From JBFWVJ01 sp050246795 (GTDB lineage: Bacteria > Patescibacteriota > Gracilibacteria > JAUYGZ01): a DNA stretch of 64,000 nt. The notes beneath the pieces are model-generated. The model saw nothing but the letters and a program-made list of their open reading frames with translations, made no database searches and was not told where the DNA came from. Location: positions 186,001 through 250,000 of the forward strand of contig JBFWVJ010000001.1 of NCBI GenBank assembly GCA_050246795.1, given 5' to 3'. The translations under genes were made by a program, and so were the position numbers. Below are positions 32,354 to 44,300 of this stretch, piece after piece (the stretch's first letter is position 1; each line of letters begins with the position of its first letter).

Positions 32354-35300
32354 ATGAAACATTTTTTCTCTCCATCCTGGAAATCCTTTGTCTCGCTGAC
32401 CTTGATCGTAGCGATCTTGGCGACGAGTATTCATGTGGACCTTGTTCGGATGGTGGCTGATTGGTTTTCTTATCCTGATTTTTTCACGGCTCAAACCGTC
32501 CCTGGCCCTGCCGCTGAACAGCAAAGTCGCCCAACCGGTCCGAAGTGTTTGGACATCGAGAACTTTGAAAAGGCTTTTTACGGCGAGTCTCAAAAGCTGA
32601 AAACCGCCCAAGAGGAAAACCGACGAAGACAGGCATTTGCTTCTGAGAACCGAGTGCCAGTGGAGCTGGTCAAAAAGCGTGATCCAGTCCCAGAATTTAA
32701 GCCGGAATCAATTGATAATCTTCTTCCAGGGGTGCTGGAAAAGGCTGCCGCGATCAAGGAGGCGTACCTTCAGAAAAAAAATGCCCTAACAGGGGTCAAT
32801 CAAGTACAGGATGTGGGACGTTTGAATCTCCAGACCTTGACCCAGCTCTTGCCTTCCCAGCCCTACAGTCGAGCTGATCTCGAATACCTCCTTTCCCAGC
32901 TGAACGGTGTTTTTGGGGATGGGGTTTTCCAGATGAGCCTTCTGGATGAAATTTTCGAAAAGAATGGGAATGCTGAAGTGGTGTTCATGGATGGAAAGAT
33001 TTTCTTCGTGGATACGACGCTCAGGCGCTTCGGCACTGGGTTGCCGCAATTGTCCTTTTTGGATCTTTCGACCGACCGAACGTACGATCGTTTTGTGACG
33101 GTAGGTCCCACTGACTATGCGACTATCGAGTCGCTTCCTCGTGAACTCCGGGAATGGGCGAAGCAGTATGGCGCGGTGAATGCCGCTTCTCGTGCTGACG
33201 CGAGAGCGACGGGGTACTTGCGGGATTTGAGAAATGTGTTTGATGCTTATCAGCGTGGCGCTACTCGCGATCAGCGCAAGCCGTGGACGATTTTCCAGAT
33301 CGAACAGAGGCAGAACTACGCGACCTTCGCTCAATTGCGATCTGAACAGGGGCGATCATCGTTGCATTTTATCATCAATCCCAATCAGCAGGAGATCGTC
33401 ATGCATGGTGTCCATCCTGAAAAGGGTGATGTCACGCTGGTCTTCCGTCATGTCGGTGACAATATCTACGAGTATCGTGCTGAAGATGGGAAGGTGTATC
33501 GATGGTTGATTACGGGTTCGGTCACCAATCTCGAACAGGGATCGGCATTGTTTGACCGCATCACTTCCGGCCAGGAGCCAGCAGAGATTGTCCGTACAAA
33601 TGCAGATGGGACCGAATGGAGATTTAATGGAAACGGTCGGCTTCAGGTGGGTGATCGTTCATATACCGAATGGAAGTCCAATCTCAAGGCTGAACGGGAG
33701 GATGAGCAGATCCGCACCCAAGTGGAACAGGAAAAGCTCCGAGAAAGTTTTCTTGCGCAGCCCAATCAGGTTCGCCTCAGGATCCGTCAGTTGGACCTGT
33801 TGCTGAATGACTTAATTGCCTTCCGGACGGAAACGGAAAACGCCGTTGCCAGCCGGTTTGCGGCTTTCTTGAGGCAGAGCTATGCCACATACCATCCCCT
33901 CGGTGAAAATGGACTCAATATTTTCTCTTTTGGCGGATCGGAAAGCAATTTCAAAGAACGGATCACGGCGATGGTGAATCTGTTCGTTGATCTGTATTTG
34001 ACGCCAAAAGCGGAACTCGGAAACAAGTCCCAACTGCAGGTGTGGCTGGAACAAAATCCCACCATGTCCTTGCAGGAGATTTTGATGGCCGTTGACCGGG
34101 ATGGGACCGGGACCTTTGTGAGTGATCCGGCCATGGGCGAATTTATCCGGGGTATTTTCTTAAATTACTCTGTTGCTGGCTTCAATATTACAACCCATTA
34201 CCAGTACAAAGATCCGAAGTCCGAACAAGACCTGCTGACTTCCCAACTCGATCAACTGAAGCTTTTGAGCGGTACCTTTTTTGATGATTTTGATCCTCCC
34301 GAAGGGAATTTCGAAGAGTTCTTAAGTCGGCTTCCCGAAGTTTCGATCGGCAGTCGTTTAGTCGAGTCGGTGTTTGGGAAGCGTCAGTTTGTGACGTTTG
34401 AAAGTCGGCTCTTCGAATTCCTAGAACCCGAAATCAACGCGGTCATCGCTGACCGATGCAATACCGGTTCAGTTCGTGAAGACCTGCTCAATGAAGCGCG
34501 ACAGATGGTGGAAGACAGCTTGAGTGCTGAAGCGGTGAATAACAAAGGCAATAAGTTGGGGATGAGCGTCCGTGAATGGCTTCGCGTCGGACCAGATACT
34601 CGATACAGCACGGACCAGATGCGCCAGGTGGTGGAGAATATGATTCAGCAGCGCTTGTTGCATCTCCAACGACAGTGTGCGGTGAAGCATTTGCTGACGA
34701 TCAAGGATGAGAAAGGGAATGTCACCGGGGGGATTTCAGATCCGACCAAGCGGAAGATGTTTCAGCTCTATGTCCGGGTGTTTGATCTGACCAATGACTG
34801 GTTTACTCTTTCCAAGCAGAGCTGGAATACCATTTTTGATGAAGTGTTGGTCAACGCGCCGTTGATGTTTCTTTCAGCCGGCGCAGCCAATTTGATCGTA
34901 AAAGCCGCGGTGACGGGGGTTTCCCGTTTGACTCGGGCGGCGATTGTAGCCTCGAGGGCTTATAAAGCTTCAAGGACGGTTGGTCTTCTGCGAAATACGG
35001 TGGCGGCTTTGTACCGTGCCCATCGTGCTGGAAGTCCGATCTTGAGGGCTTTGACTGGAAGCGGTCGAGTTTTGCGAAGCCTCTCAGAAGGAGCTTTGGA
35101 AGGTCTCTTTGAGCAGGTCTTAAGTGTGACAACCCTTGAGGAAATCGCGACGGGACGATCCAACAGAAAGGGAGAAGATTGGGTGAAGGCGATTGCTACG
35201 GAGGCTTTCGCCGAAGGAATCTTTGATTTTAGCGGTGGCCTTAGCAGTCGGATTTTCCAAAAGACGGTTGCGTACAAAAATATTTTTGGGGTGACTCGTT

Positions 35301-38300
35301 ATGCGCAGGTTTCGAGCTGGGTTACGCAGACCTTACAGAAGTTCCAGGGTGGGAAGCTGGCGCGTGAATTTTTGGAAGAGCGTTTTCAGGAATTGAACTC
35401 GATGGCGACCTTGATGGCCTTTAATTATTTCACCCAGGCCAGTCCCAACGGACAGTTTTCTGATTCCGTGGCCCAATCGCTCATGGGAGACCAGAGCTTC
35501 CAGCAGAATTTACTGCACGTGTTTTTACAAGTGATGTCGTTTTCTCACGGAAGAAAACTGGCTTCAAAATTGACCCAGAGTACTCCTGCACTCAACGCGT
35601 TCTTCAATGGAGGTCATGGTGATAGTGGCTCGACGAATCCTTCACGGGATCTCACGCGGGTCAATAATGATTTGGCGGGAGTTGAGAGCAATATCCAAGG
35701 ATTGAGAAATCGTGCTGATGCGGCGACTGATCCTTCCGTTCAGCAGAGATTGGCCGAGCTCCAGGAAGTTCGACAAGGACTTCTGGGACAGCGTTCACAG
35801 TTGTCACTGGATCGCTTGAATGAAATTGGAACCACATTGGCTGAAATCGATCGAACGATAGCTCAGGAAGGAGCTGCTTTTGCTGAGTCGCAAGGGCTGT
35901 TCAACCGACGTTTGGAATTGATGAGAGAACGAGAGACCTTGCAAAAGACCTTTGCTGAAGGGACCTTGCAGGATTATGAAAGTGCTTTGAGATCGGTGAG
36001 CCAGCAGATTCAGGTCTTGGAATCCATCAAGTCCAATATGCCAGCAGAGGAGGTTGCTAAGATCGATGCTCAGATCGATCAATTGCGCAGTATTCTTTTC
36101 ACCTATTCGACGGCCAAAAACCGATTTGCGACGCAGCGAATCGAACACCTGCGACAGCAGGCCAATGACCTGGCCAATACGATTGCTTCTTGGAGGAGTC
36201 AAGGTGTGGATCCGGGACGTTTGGCTGAGTTGTCGGCGCAGGAAGCTTCTTTGAGAACGGAACTTCGTGACCTGCGTGAACAACGAACCAATGTCGATAC
36301 CCAGGCGGAATACAATCGGATCGTCCAGGAGCAAACGGCGAATGGTACGCTGGAAGCTACGGATGCTTACGGACACGTGGACCTAGCAACCGGACGATGG
36401 TATGTCAACCGTGCCAAGCTGCGTGCGGACGCGGATCGTTTGGGAGCTGAGTTGCGGGGTGCGGTTGAAATCCGACTGCGGGATGGCCAGCTGGTCTATG
36501 CGTTTCCTCAGCCGGGAGAATCTCTGGATGCCCTTCGGGATCGGATTTTTGCAACGCAGATTGGTTTGGATTTCGACGCCGGTCGAGGGCAAAGAATCCC
36601 TCGAGAAAACATCGAAGCCGCGAATGTGGTGGCTCCACAAAATGCTCAGGTTGTGGCCCAGCGAATTGCCGCACTTGATCCTCCGGCACTAGGACGAATG
36701 TTGGCTTTGCCGGCAGATCCGGTAGCGCGCCAGCAGGCGATCGATGATTTGAAAAACCAATTGCAAAACAATCCTGATGCCGTTGACCAAGCCCGCGGTG
36801 CGGATGGAAGCGGTTCGAGTCTGCGTGACTTGTTGGCACGAAACCTGCAGCGAAATCTCCTGGAGGGTCATGTGCGGCATGAGATGGGGCATCGATTCGA
36901 ACGGTCTCTGGATCCGGCGACTCGAGATGGTTTGGCGCAACGGTTGGGCTATGATTTGACGAATGCTGAACAACGAGAGACTTTCCAGGAAAGTGTAGCG
37001 GATTGGTTGTCTGGCGAGTTGCCTGCTGATCGTGTTGGACAGATTGAAAGCTTTTTCAGAGATCAGATCAAAAACCAAAATCCGAGCTTCACCGATGCTC
37101 AGGTCGCGACGGAACTGACAAATTTGAAAAAGGTCAGTACGATCCGAGAAACCTTCAATCAAAACTACCAGGCCGACGTGGGAGTGGATTTCCAGCGATT
37201 GGGAGTGGTGACGGGGACGATTTTTGGACTCGATCGGAATTTGTTTTCGACTGCCAAGCTTCAAACATCATCCCTTATCAACGCTAAGGAATCCCTCAAG
37301 GCTACGAACAATCCCTTCTTACAAAACTCGCTGAATTTGGTTCGCTACCTCATCAAGTTTACTGAAAACGGATTGGATATCCATAGTGTCGCTCCGCAAA
37401 ACAGGAATGAATTTTTTAAGCTGGTCGATGATCTTATCACCACCGTTGTCGGTGATCCTTCCAGCCAAGCTGCACCAGTTTTGAATTTTGTTTCGAATTT
37501 TTTGGGGGCATCTCTGGTCAATCCTGGTTTTTCTGCTCAGACGTCTCTTGCTAGACGACAGCAGTTGCAAAGTGTCTTTGATCGCTTGTCTGCTCAGCGT
37601 GAGAATGCTGCTGCGTTCCCTCAAAATATCCAAAATATCAATGTTGTGTTGGAGTCCATCCAACGAGGAGAGATTGTGGCTGATACAGGAACGATCAAAC
37701 TCCTGGAGATCATGCGTTTGAAATTTCAGTTGGAGAGTGTCAATGCTGCTTCTTTGGTTCAGCTCAAATCCCGAGTGGATCAGGCGCGGCAAACTCATGA
37801 CAACTTTTTGAGACAGTTCTTTCCGGAACTCCTCACGAATTTTGTTTCTGGGAGGGTCAAAGATGCGAGAGGAAAGGAACTCGTGAGCGTTTCTGAACGA
37901 CTAAACTATCTGACAACCCTTTTTGGATTCGCCAGTAATTCTGCCAATGTGACGCTTGCACCTGTTCAGCAAAAAGCGTTGCGTGATTTGGCTTACGCAG
38001 CCAAACTCCAACAATCAGCCATCAACCCCGAATATGCTCGAGCGATTTTGCAGAACAATGTTTCAAATACGATCCTTCCCGACGGGAGCACCGCAACTGT
38101 TTATAAAGCGGGATACATCGCTTCCGGCACGTTTGGAGATGTTTATCGCGCTTTCCGGTTTGATCGTGATGGATTATTGGTGGAAGTCGTCTTGAAGGAA
38201 TTCAAGAGAGTTGATGGGGCTTCTCAGTATGAAATAGACTTCGCTCGACATCTTTTCCAGCTCCAGTCCCAAGGAAAATTGCAAAAAGGGATTATTCGGG

Positions 38301-41300
38301 TCGATAGTCTTTCTGGGAACGGTCGATCGATTGCTTATGAAGCAGTGAGTACTGCTGACCAAGGTGTGAAATCTTTGGATGCTTATCAGTTTAAAGACGC
38401 ACGCGAAGCGGTTCGATTTGTTGTTTCGCTCGCCAAGGCTCTTCAAAGTCTTCATAATCAAGGGATTCAGGTAAATGATTTTAAGCCTCCCAATATCCTG
38501 GTAGATGAAAATGGAGAAGCGGTCATCATCGATATTGGTTCTTGGTGGTATGGATTGCAAAGCACACCTTTGTCATCAGATCAGCGTCAGCTTTCTCCAT
38601 TGAGAGATGGGGGAGATGTGTTTATTTATACTTCAACCTATGCCCCTCCTGATACCAGTTTTAAATTTCAAGAGGTGTCTAACGGAGATACAGGAGCTCA
38701 TGGGTTTGATCTGTATTCTTTGGGGAAATCGCTGGATGCGCTTATGGATGGATTTTTGGATTGGAATGGAGAGAGGTGGAACACCGGTTGGGACTCTAAT
38801 TTTGTTGATGTTTTAGCTAATAATCCGCAACTCCTTCAGCTCTTCAGAGATCTTTCTACGGCTTTGAAAGGCAATGCGGCAACTAATTTTGAATCAACCT
38901 TGGCTTTCTCGGAGGTGATCGCTCGTCTCGAAACGGCTGCTCGACAGCTTGATTTCGGGCTCAATCCAGCGCCGTCTGCGGCGGCGTTCCCGGAGGCTTC
39001 GGCGGTGGAGCAAGATCTCCTTCAGCTTTCAGCTGAGCTGGAAGTGCCTGCGGATCGACCTGCCATTTTCCAGAAAATGGGTGATTACTTCCGTGATCGG
39101 TTCTCGGCTTTCCTGAAGTTCCGAGACGCTGCCGCTGACGTAGAAGGCACTCGTTCGACAGTTTCCGATCGCAGTCAGAGCACGATCGATGCGGTGAATG
39201 ATCTCAATGCCCAAAACCCAACTCCAGAGACAAACCCCAGACGTCAGGTGAAGGTATCTGATCCGGTTGATTACCTTGAGTATGTGTACCGTGATCTGGT
39301 GAACCGAGGAGAAATCGATGAGAGCGAAACGACTTTTGATGATTTCTTATCTGATGAAGCGGATAATAATCGCATCACGCTCGAGCTGGCCTTTGTGAGT
39401 CTGGATGGCAGAATCATCTTCAATCTGGATGGTATTCAGCGGTATATGGAGGTGACCGGCAGGTCATTCGGCAGTATCGCCCGTGAATTGATCACGCATG
39501 AAAATGTTCACCGGACCTTCAATCAATTGCCGGTTGAAATCCGTGAACGAGTGAAAACGGAAGTCAGTGCATACTTCGACGGCTTGAGAAACCGTCAGCA
39601 GCCGTTGACGGTGGAAGAACGAAAACTTCTGGTCGAATTGGCGAAGAATCTCGGAGTAGTGGTGGTTCCTGGCCAAGACCCTGTTGTGGCTCTTTTCCAG
39701 CGATATCCCCAGGCTGATACGGCTTTGGTCGATGAAATGGTCGCGACGTACTTCGGACTCAATCGAGTCGGCGAATTGAGCTTCAACCTCTCCCTGGAAA
39801 CCAGACTGGCGACCGCGGGAATTGATGTTGAAAACTTCTGGAAGCTTTCCCATGCAAGAGATGCCTATCCGGCTGGTGCTCGATATGCCTACCATGATGA
39901 CGCGACTCGGCGAACTGAAGGAGGAATTGTCATCGAGCAACCGGTCTCTTTGGATCGGGGTACGGTTCCGCCACCGCCGGAAGCAAAGGCTGAAGTGACA
40001 GCTCGGATCGACCAAGCGACCGCTCGTTTGGTGGATCGATTGTCACAAAACAGTTCACCGGCTGTGAAGGCCCTCTTCTATGATACTTTCGTGGACCCGA
40101 TGACCGGGCTTCTCAATCGAGGAGGATTGTCTTTCTTGGATGGGATGATTCGATCCGGCAGTAGGGTGAGTATGCTCAGCTTCGATGGAGATCATTTCGG
40201 CGTCTTTAATTCTGAACTCAGCACTGCTTACGGAGACTTCCTTATTCAGGTCATGGGGCGAAATTTCCATGAAATGATTGAAGGTTTGCGACAGCAATTT
40301 CCGAATTCGGGTGTGGAAGGTGTGAGAATGGGTGGAGAAGAATTCGTCGTCTTTGGGAATCTTCCTGAAAGTGCCATCAATCAAGCCATGCAAGATATGT
40401 CAGCGCGGCTTAAGCAGGAGATCCGATCTCTATTGACTCCTGATCAACTCGAAGCCCTCGCTCAGGCGGCCTATCGAGCGAAATATCTGGATCAAGGAGA
40501 AGCTGGCTTGGAAAAAGCCCGACAGGAAATCGGGGGTTCTACCGCGGGTGTTTTGGAATATCAGTTTGGAGCTAAAGACATTCCAGATCCGTTGAAAATC
40601 CGTGCGAACGCTCTCCAATACACAGATCAGTTCCTTGAGTACGGAAAAAATATCGGTGGACGTGGTCAGGTGTATGGCAATGGGCTGATCCAAGATCGAC
40701 GAACAGACAATGCGGAACGTTTATTTGACTTTGCACCTCACAATGAGCTTGGAGTTGGTCAAAATCATCGGCTTACGGCCGGCAGGTCTCAGCTCGATCT
40801 CGATGTGCGGCTCCATTTTGAGAGTCATACGCCGCTCAGGAATCAGTTTTTACAGGACTATGGATTGAATCAGGTGCAAACCACGATTGTCGACCAGTTC
40901 CTGCGCTTGCCTGGGTTTGGTCGAGCAGACTTCGAAGTGATGGCTCGACGGATCATCAATCGGGCTGGGGACAATACGAATGGGCGAGATCTCACGACCG
41001 TGATCAATGTCCTCTTTAGCCTGAAGACCGAGTACGCACAAGCGATCCGTGATTTTGGAAGCTTTACCGGAGCCGCCACGACGTATCATTTGAACAGCTT
41101 GCCATCGGCTGAGTATAGCTCCCCGACGAGAGTTGATCTGGGCGAATTCAAATCCATCAATGAAACCATGGGGCATACTCATGGGGATACTTTCTTGCTC
41201 TTTGTCTATCATCGGGTCTTGCTCGATGCCGCTCGAGAGCTGGGATGGTCGGTGGAGGGGCCAAATCCAGACATCGTCATCGCTCAAAAGGGAGCTGGGT

Positions 41301-44300
41301 TTATCTATCGACTGAACAATCGCGTTGCGGCTGAAGCAGGATTTTTCAATGGCTTTATCCAGTCCCGATATGGTCAGCAAGTGCAGCAGCTCTTTGACTT
41401 CCTCGGGACTGATGCCGAAGGTCGGAGCTATGATCAGGTCCGATTGCAGTGGTTGAGGGAAAACCGTCAATCAGCTGATCCTTCGTTCCCGAACCAAAAG
41501 CAGTTGTTGTTCACGTATCCGGAGCTTCCTTCCATCTTTGACCAAGGCGATAGCGGTGATCTGGACATCGATGCCGAAAGGACCCGTGACTTCCCGTTTG
41601 ATGCGCAGCAGAGCCAGCCTTTGCCGACCGTTCCTCAGTCCACGCCAGAGTCGGGAATGGAAGCTGCTGAAGGAAATGCTGTTTCTCAGCGAATTCTGGA
41701 AAATTATAAAGCCCGGATTGATCAGGGGGATCGGGCTTATCTTGAGCAATTCTTCCCTGAGCTTTTGCAGGACTTTGTTTCTGGGCCGGTGCTCGATGCC
41801 CAGGGGAGGGAACTGGTCATGGCCACAGAGAAACGGGCATATATCCAGACCCTTTACGAGCAGTTTGTTTCAACGCCGGTCTTCCCACTTTCGGCGGCAC
41901 AAAACACGGTTTTAGCTGCGCTTCGAGCAGATGCTCAAGCCCGAGGAGTTTCGATAAATGCTGAATATGCTCGGGCGGTTTTGAGCGGTAACACGCTGCA
42001 AATACAACTTCCGGATGGCTCGACGACGACCTTATACCGAGCTGGGTATATCGCTTCTGGGGTGTTGGGAGATGTATCGCGGGCCTTCCGAATCGATTCT
42101 GCTGGTCGCGTGGTTGAGTTGGTGGTGAAAGATTTCAAGATCATCAATGGAGCCTCCCAATACGAGATCGATTTTGCGAAGCACTTGTATGGACTTCAAT
42201 CTCGGGGATTATTGGCTCAGGGAGTTATCCGTGTAGATGGAGTTTCTCCGGAGGGGACCAGTGTGGTGTATCAGGCCGTGAGGAGTCGGGATCAGGGGAT
42301 CAAGACTTTGGAAGACTATCGTTTCGAAAGCCCTGAAGCGGCGCTTCGGTTCTTTTCGTCTCTGGTCAGTGCCATCCGTCAGATCCATGATCTGGGGATC
42401 ATCATCAATGACATCAAGCCTGCGAATATCCTGGTGGATGCGAATGGAAACGCGGTGATCATTGATATAGGATCATGGTTTTACGAAGCCCGATCCAATC
42501 TATCCGAAGAAGCACAACGACTTGCCGTTAATCGTGATGAATCCTTGGGGCCGACTCCATTCCAATTGTCTCCTTTGTACGCTCCTCCTTATCTCACTAC
42601 CAATCTGAGAGTGGCGTTTGCGGCGAGTGGAGAGCCTGGGACTCATGGATTTGATTTGTATTCCCTTGGTCGCTCAATTGAAGCTCTGCTGAATGGAGTT
42701 TTGGAACATGAGGGGAAATCTGTGCAACTGAACTATGAAGGTCATCTGGGTGATTTGCTCAGTCAACGACCGGACATGAGACTCTTGTTGGAAGACATTG
42801 CTCGAAAGCTTCAGGGAACTTCGTTCACATTATTTGAACCAGAAATCGATTTAGCGGGTGTAGAATCTCTTTTGACGACTGCTCTGAGTACGCCGGTTGA
42901 TCTCGGTCGGCTTGAACAGGCTCGAGTCCGTGACAATCAGTCCGGCGGAACCGTTCGACAGGATCAAGTACGAGCTGAGAATGCTCTGCTGGAAACAATG
43001 AATACGTTTGAGGTCCCCGCAGATCGACCTGGGATTTTCGCAGCCATCGGCGGCTTCTTCAGAAATGCGTATCAGCGATTTTTGAAGCTTCGTGATCGAG
43101 CTCAAGACCTTCAAGAAACGCAAAGCTTTACCGCTGCGATTGATGCGGAATTTTCACCGCTGTCGACCCGGCTGCAGGATACGGTGGACATCGTGGAGCA
43201 GCAAAATGCTCAGGAACCCACTCCAGAAACCGACCGAAGAGGATATATTAAAGTGGATAACGCTATCGATTACGTCGAGTCGGTCTACAATGACTTGGTG
43301 GCACGAGGAGAAATCAACTCTGATGAAACGACTTTTGATGACTTCTTGGAAGCTGAGGCGGAGAAAAATGTCGTGAGTCTTGAGCTAGCTTTTGTCAATC
43401 GGGATGGACGAATTGTCTTCAACCAAGAGGGCATCCAAGCATACATGCAGGCCACAGGTCGATCCTACACCAGCGTGGTTCGTGAACTTCTCACGCATGA
43501 GAATGTTCACCGTACCTTCAATCAGCTTTCAGGAGAGATCAGGTCAGCGGTGATTCGTGAGGTAGGGGCGATGTACCTCGGCTTGAAAGAGAAATTTGAT
43601 ACGGATAATTTATCATTCGATGAGCGGCGCTTGCTGACTGAGTTGGCCAAGCAAAACATTGGGGTCGATCTTTCTTCCGGTGATCCGATTGCTCGTCTCT
43701 TTGAACAGCACCCGGTCGCTGACACGGCGGTGGTGGATGAACTGGTCGCGACCTACTTTGGTCTGAACCGTGTGGATGAACTCGCGGTCATTCCCGCTTT
43801 GGATACGGCTTTGACGGCGGGGGGTATCGATGTGTCGTCGTTCTGGAAACTGTCTCATGCCCGTGCGGCGTATCCAGTAGGGACTCGGTATGCGCATCAT
43901 AGTGATAGTACGAGAAGGACCCAGGGTGGGGTAGTGGTCAGTGAGGCGAATGAGCTTCGATCTGTTCTTGCTCGATTGAAAAATCAGATACAAACGAATG
44001 CTCGTTTATCGCCGGAGTTTCAGGCGCCAAGCTTAAGAGTCCTGGATGTGATAGGACGGTATCTTTCTTTGTCTGAAGGGAGCGTTCCTCCATTCTTGGA
44101 ATATTTATCTCAGCAGGGGGACTCAAGTGAGTTTGAAGATTCGTTTGGCGTCATCCGAGACTTCTTTACCGTATTGGTGGATCGTGCGGAACGAGATTCC
44201 AATCTTTTGGAAAGAAGGCTTTTAAATGCGGTTTCTGATTTCTTTCAGAGTGTCTTGCCGGATCTGAACCCCCAGGTGATTTCTATGATTTCATCCGGTA

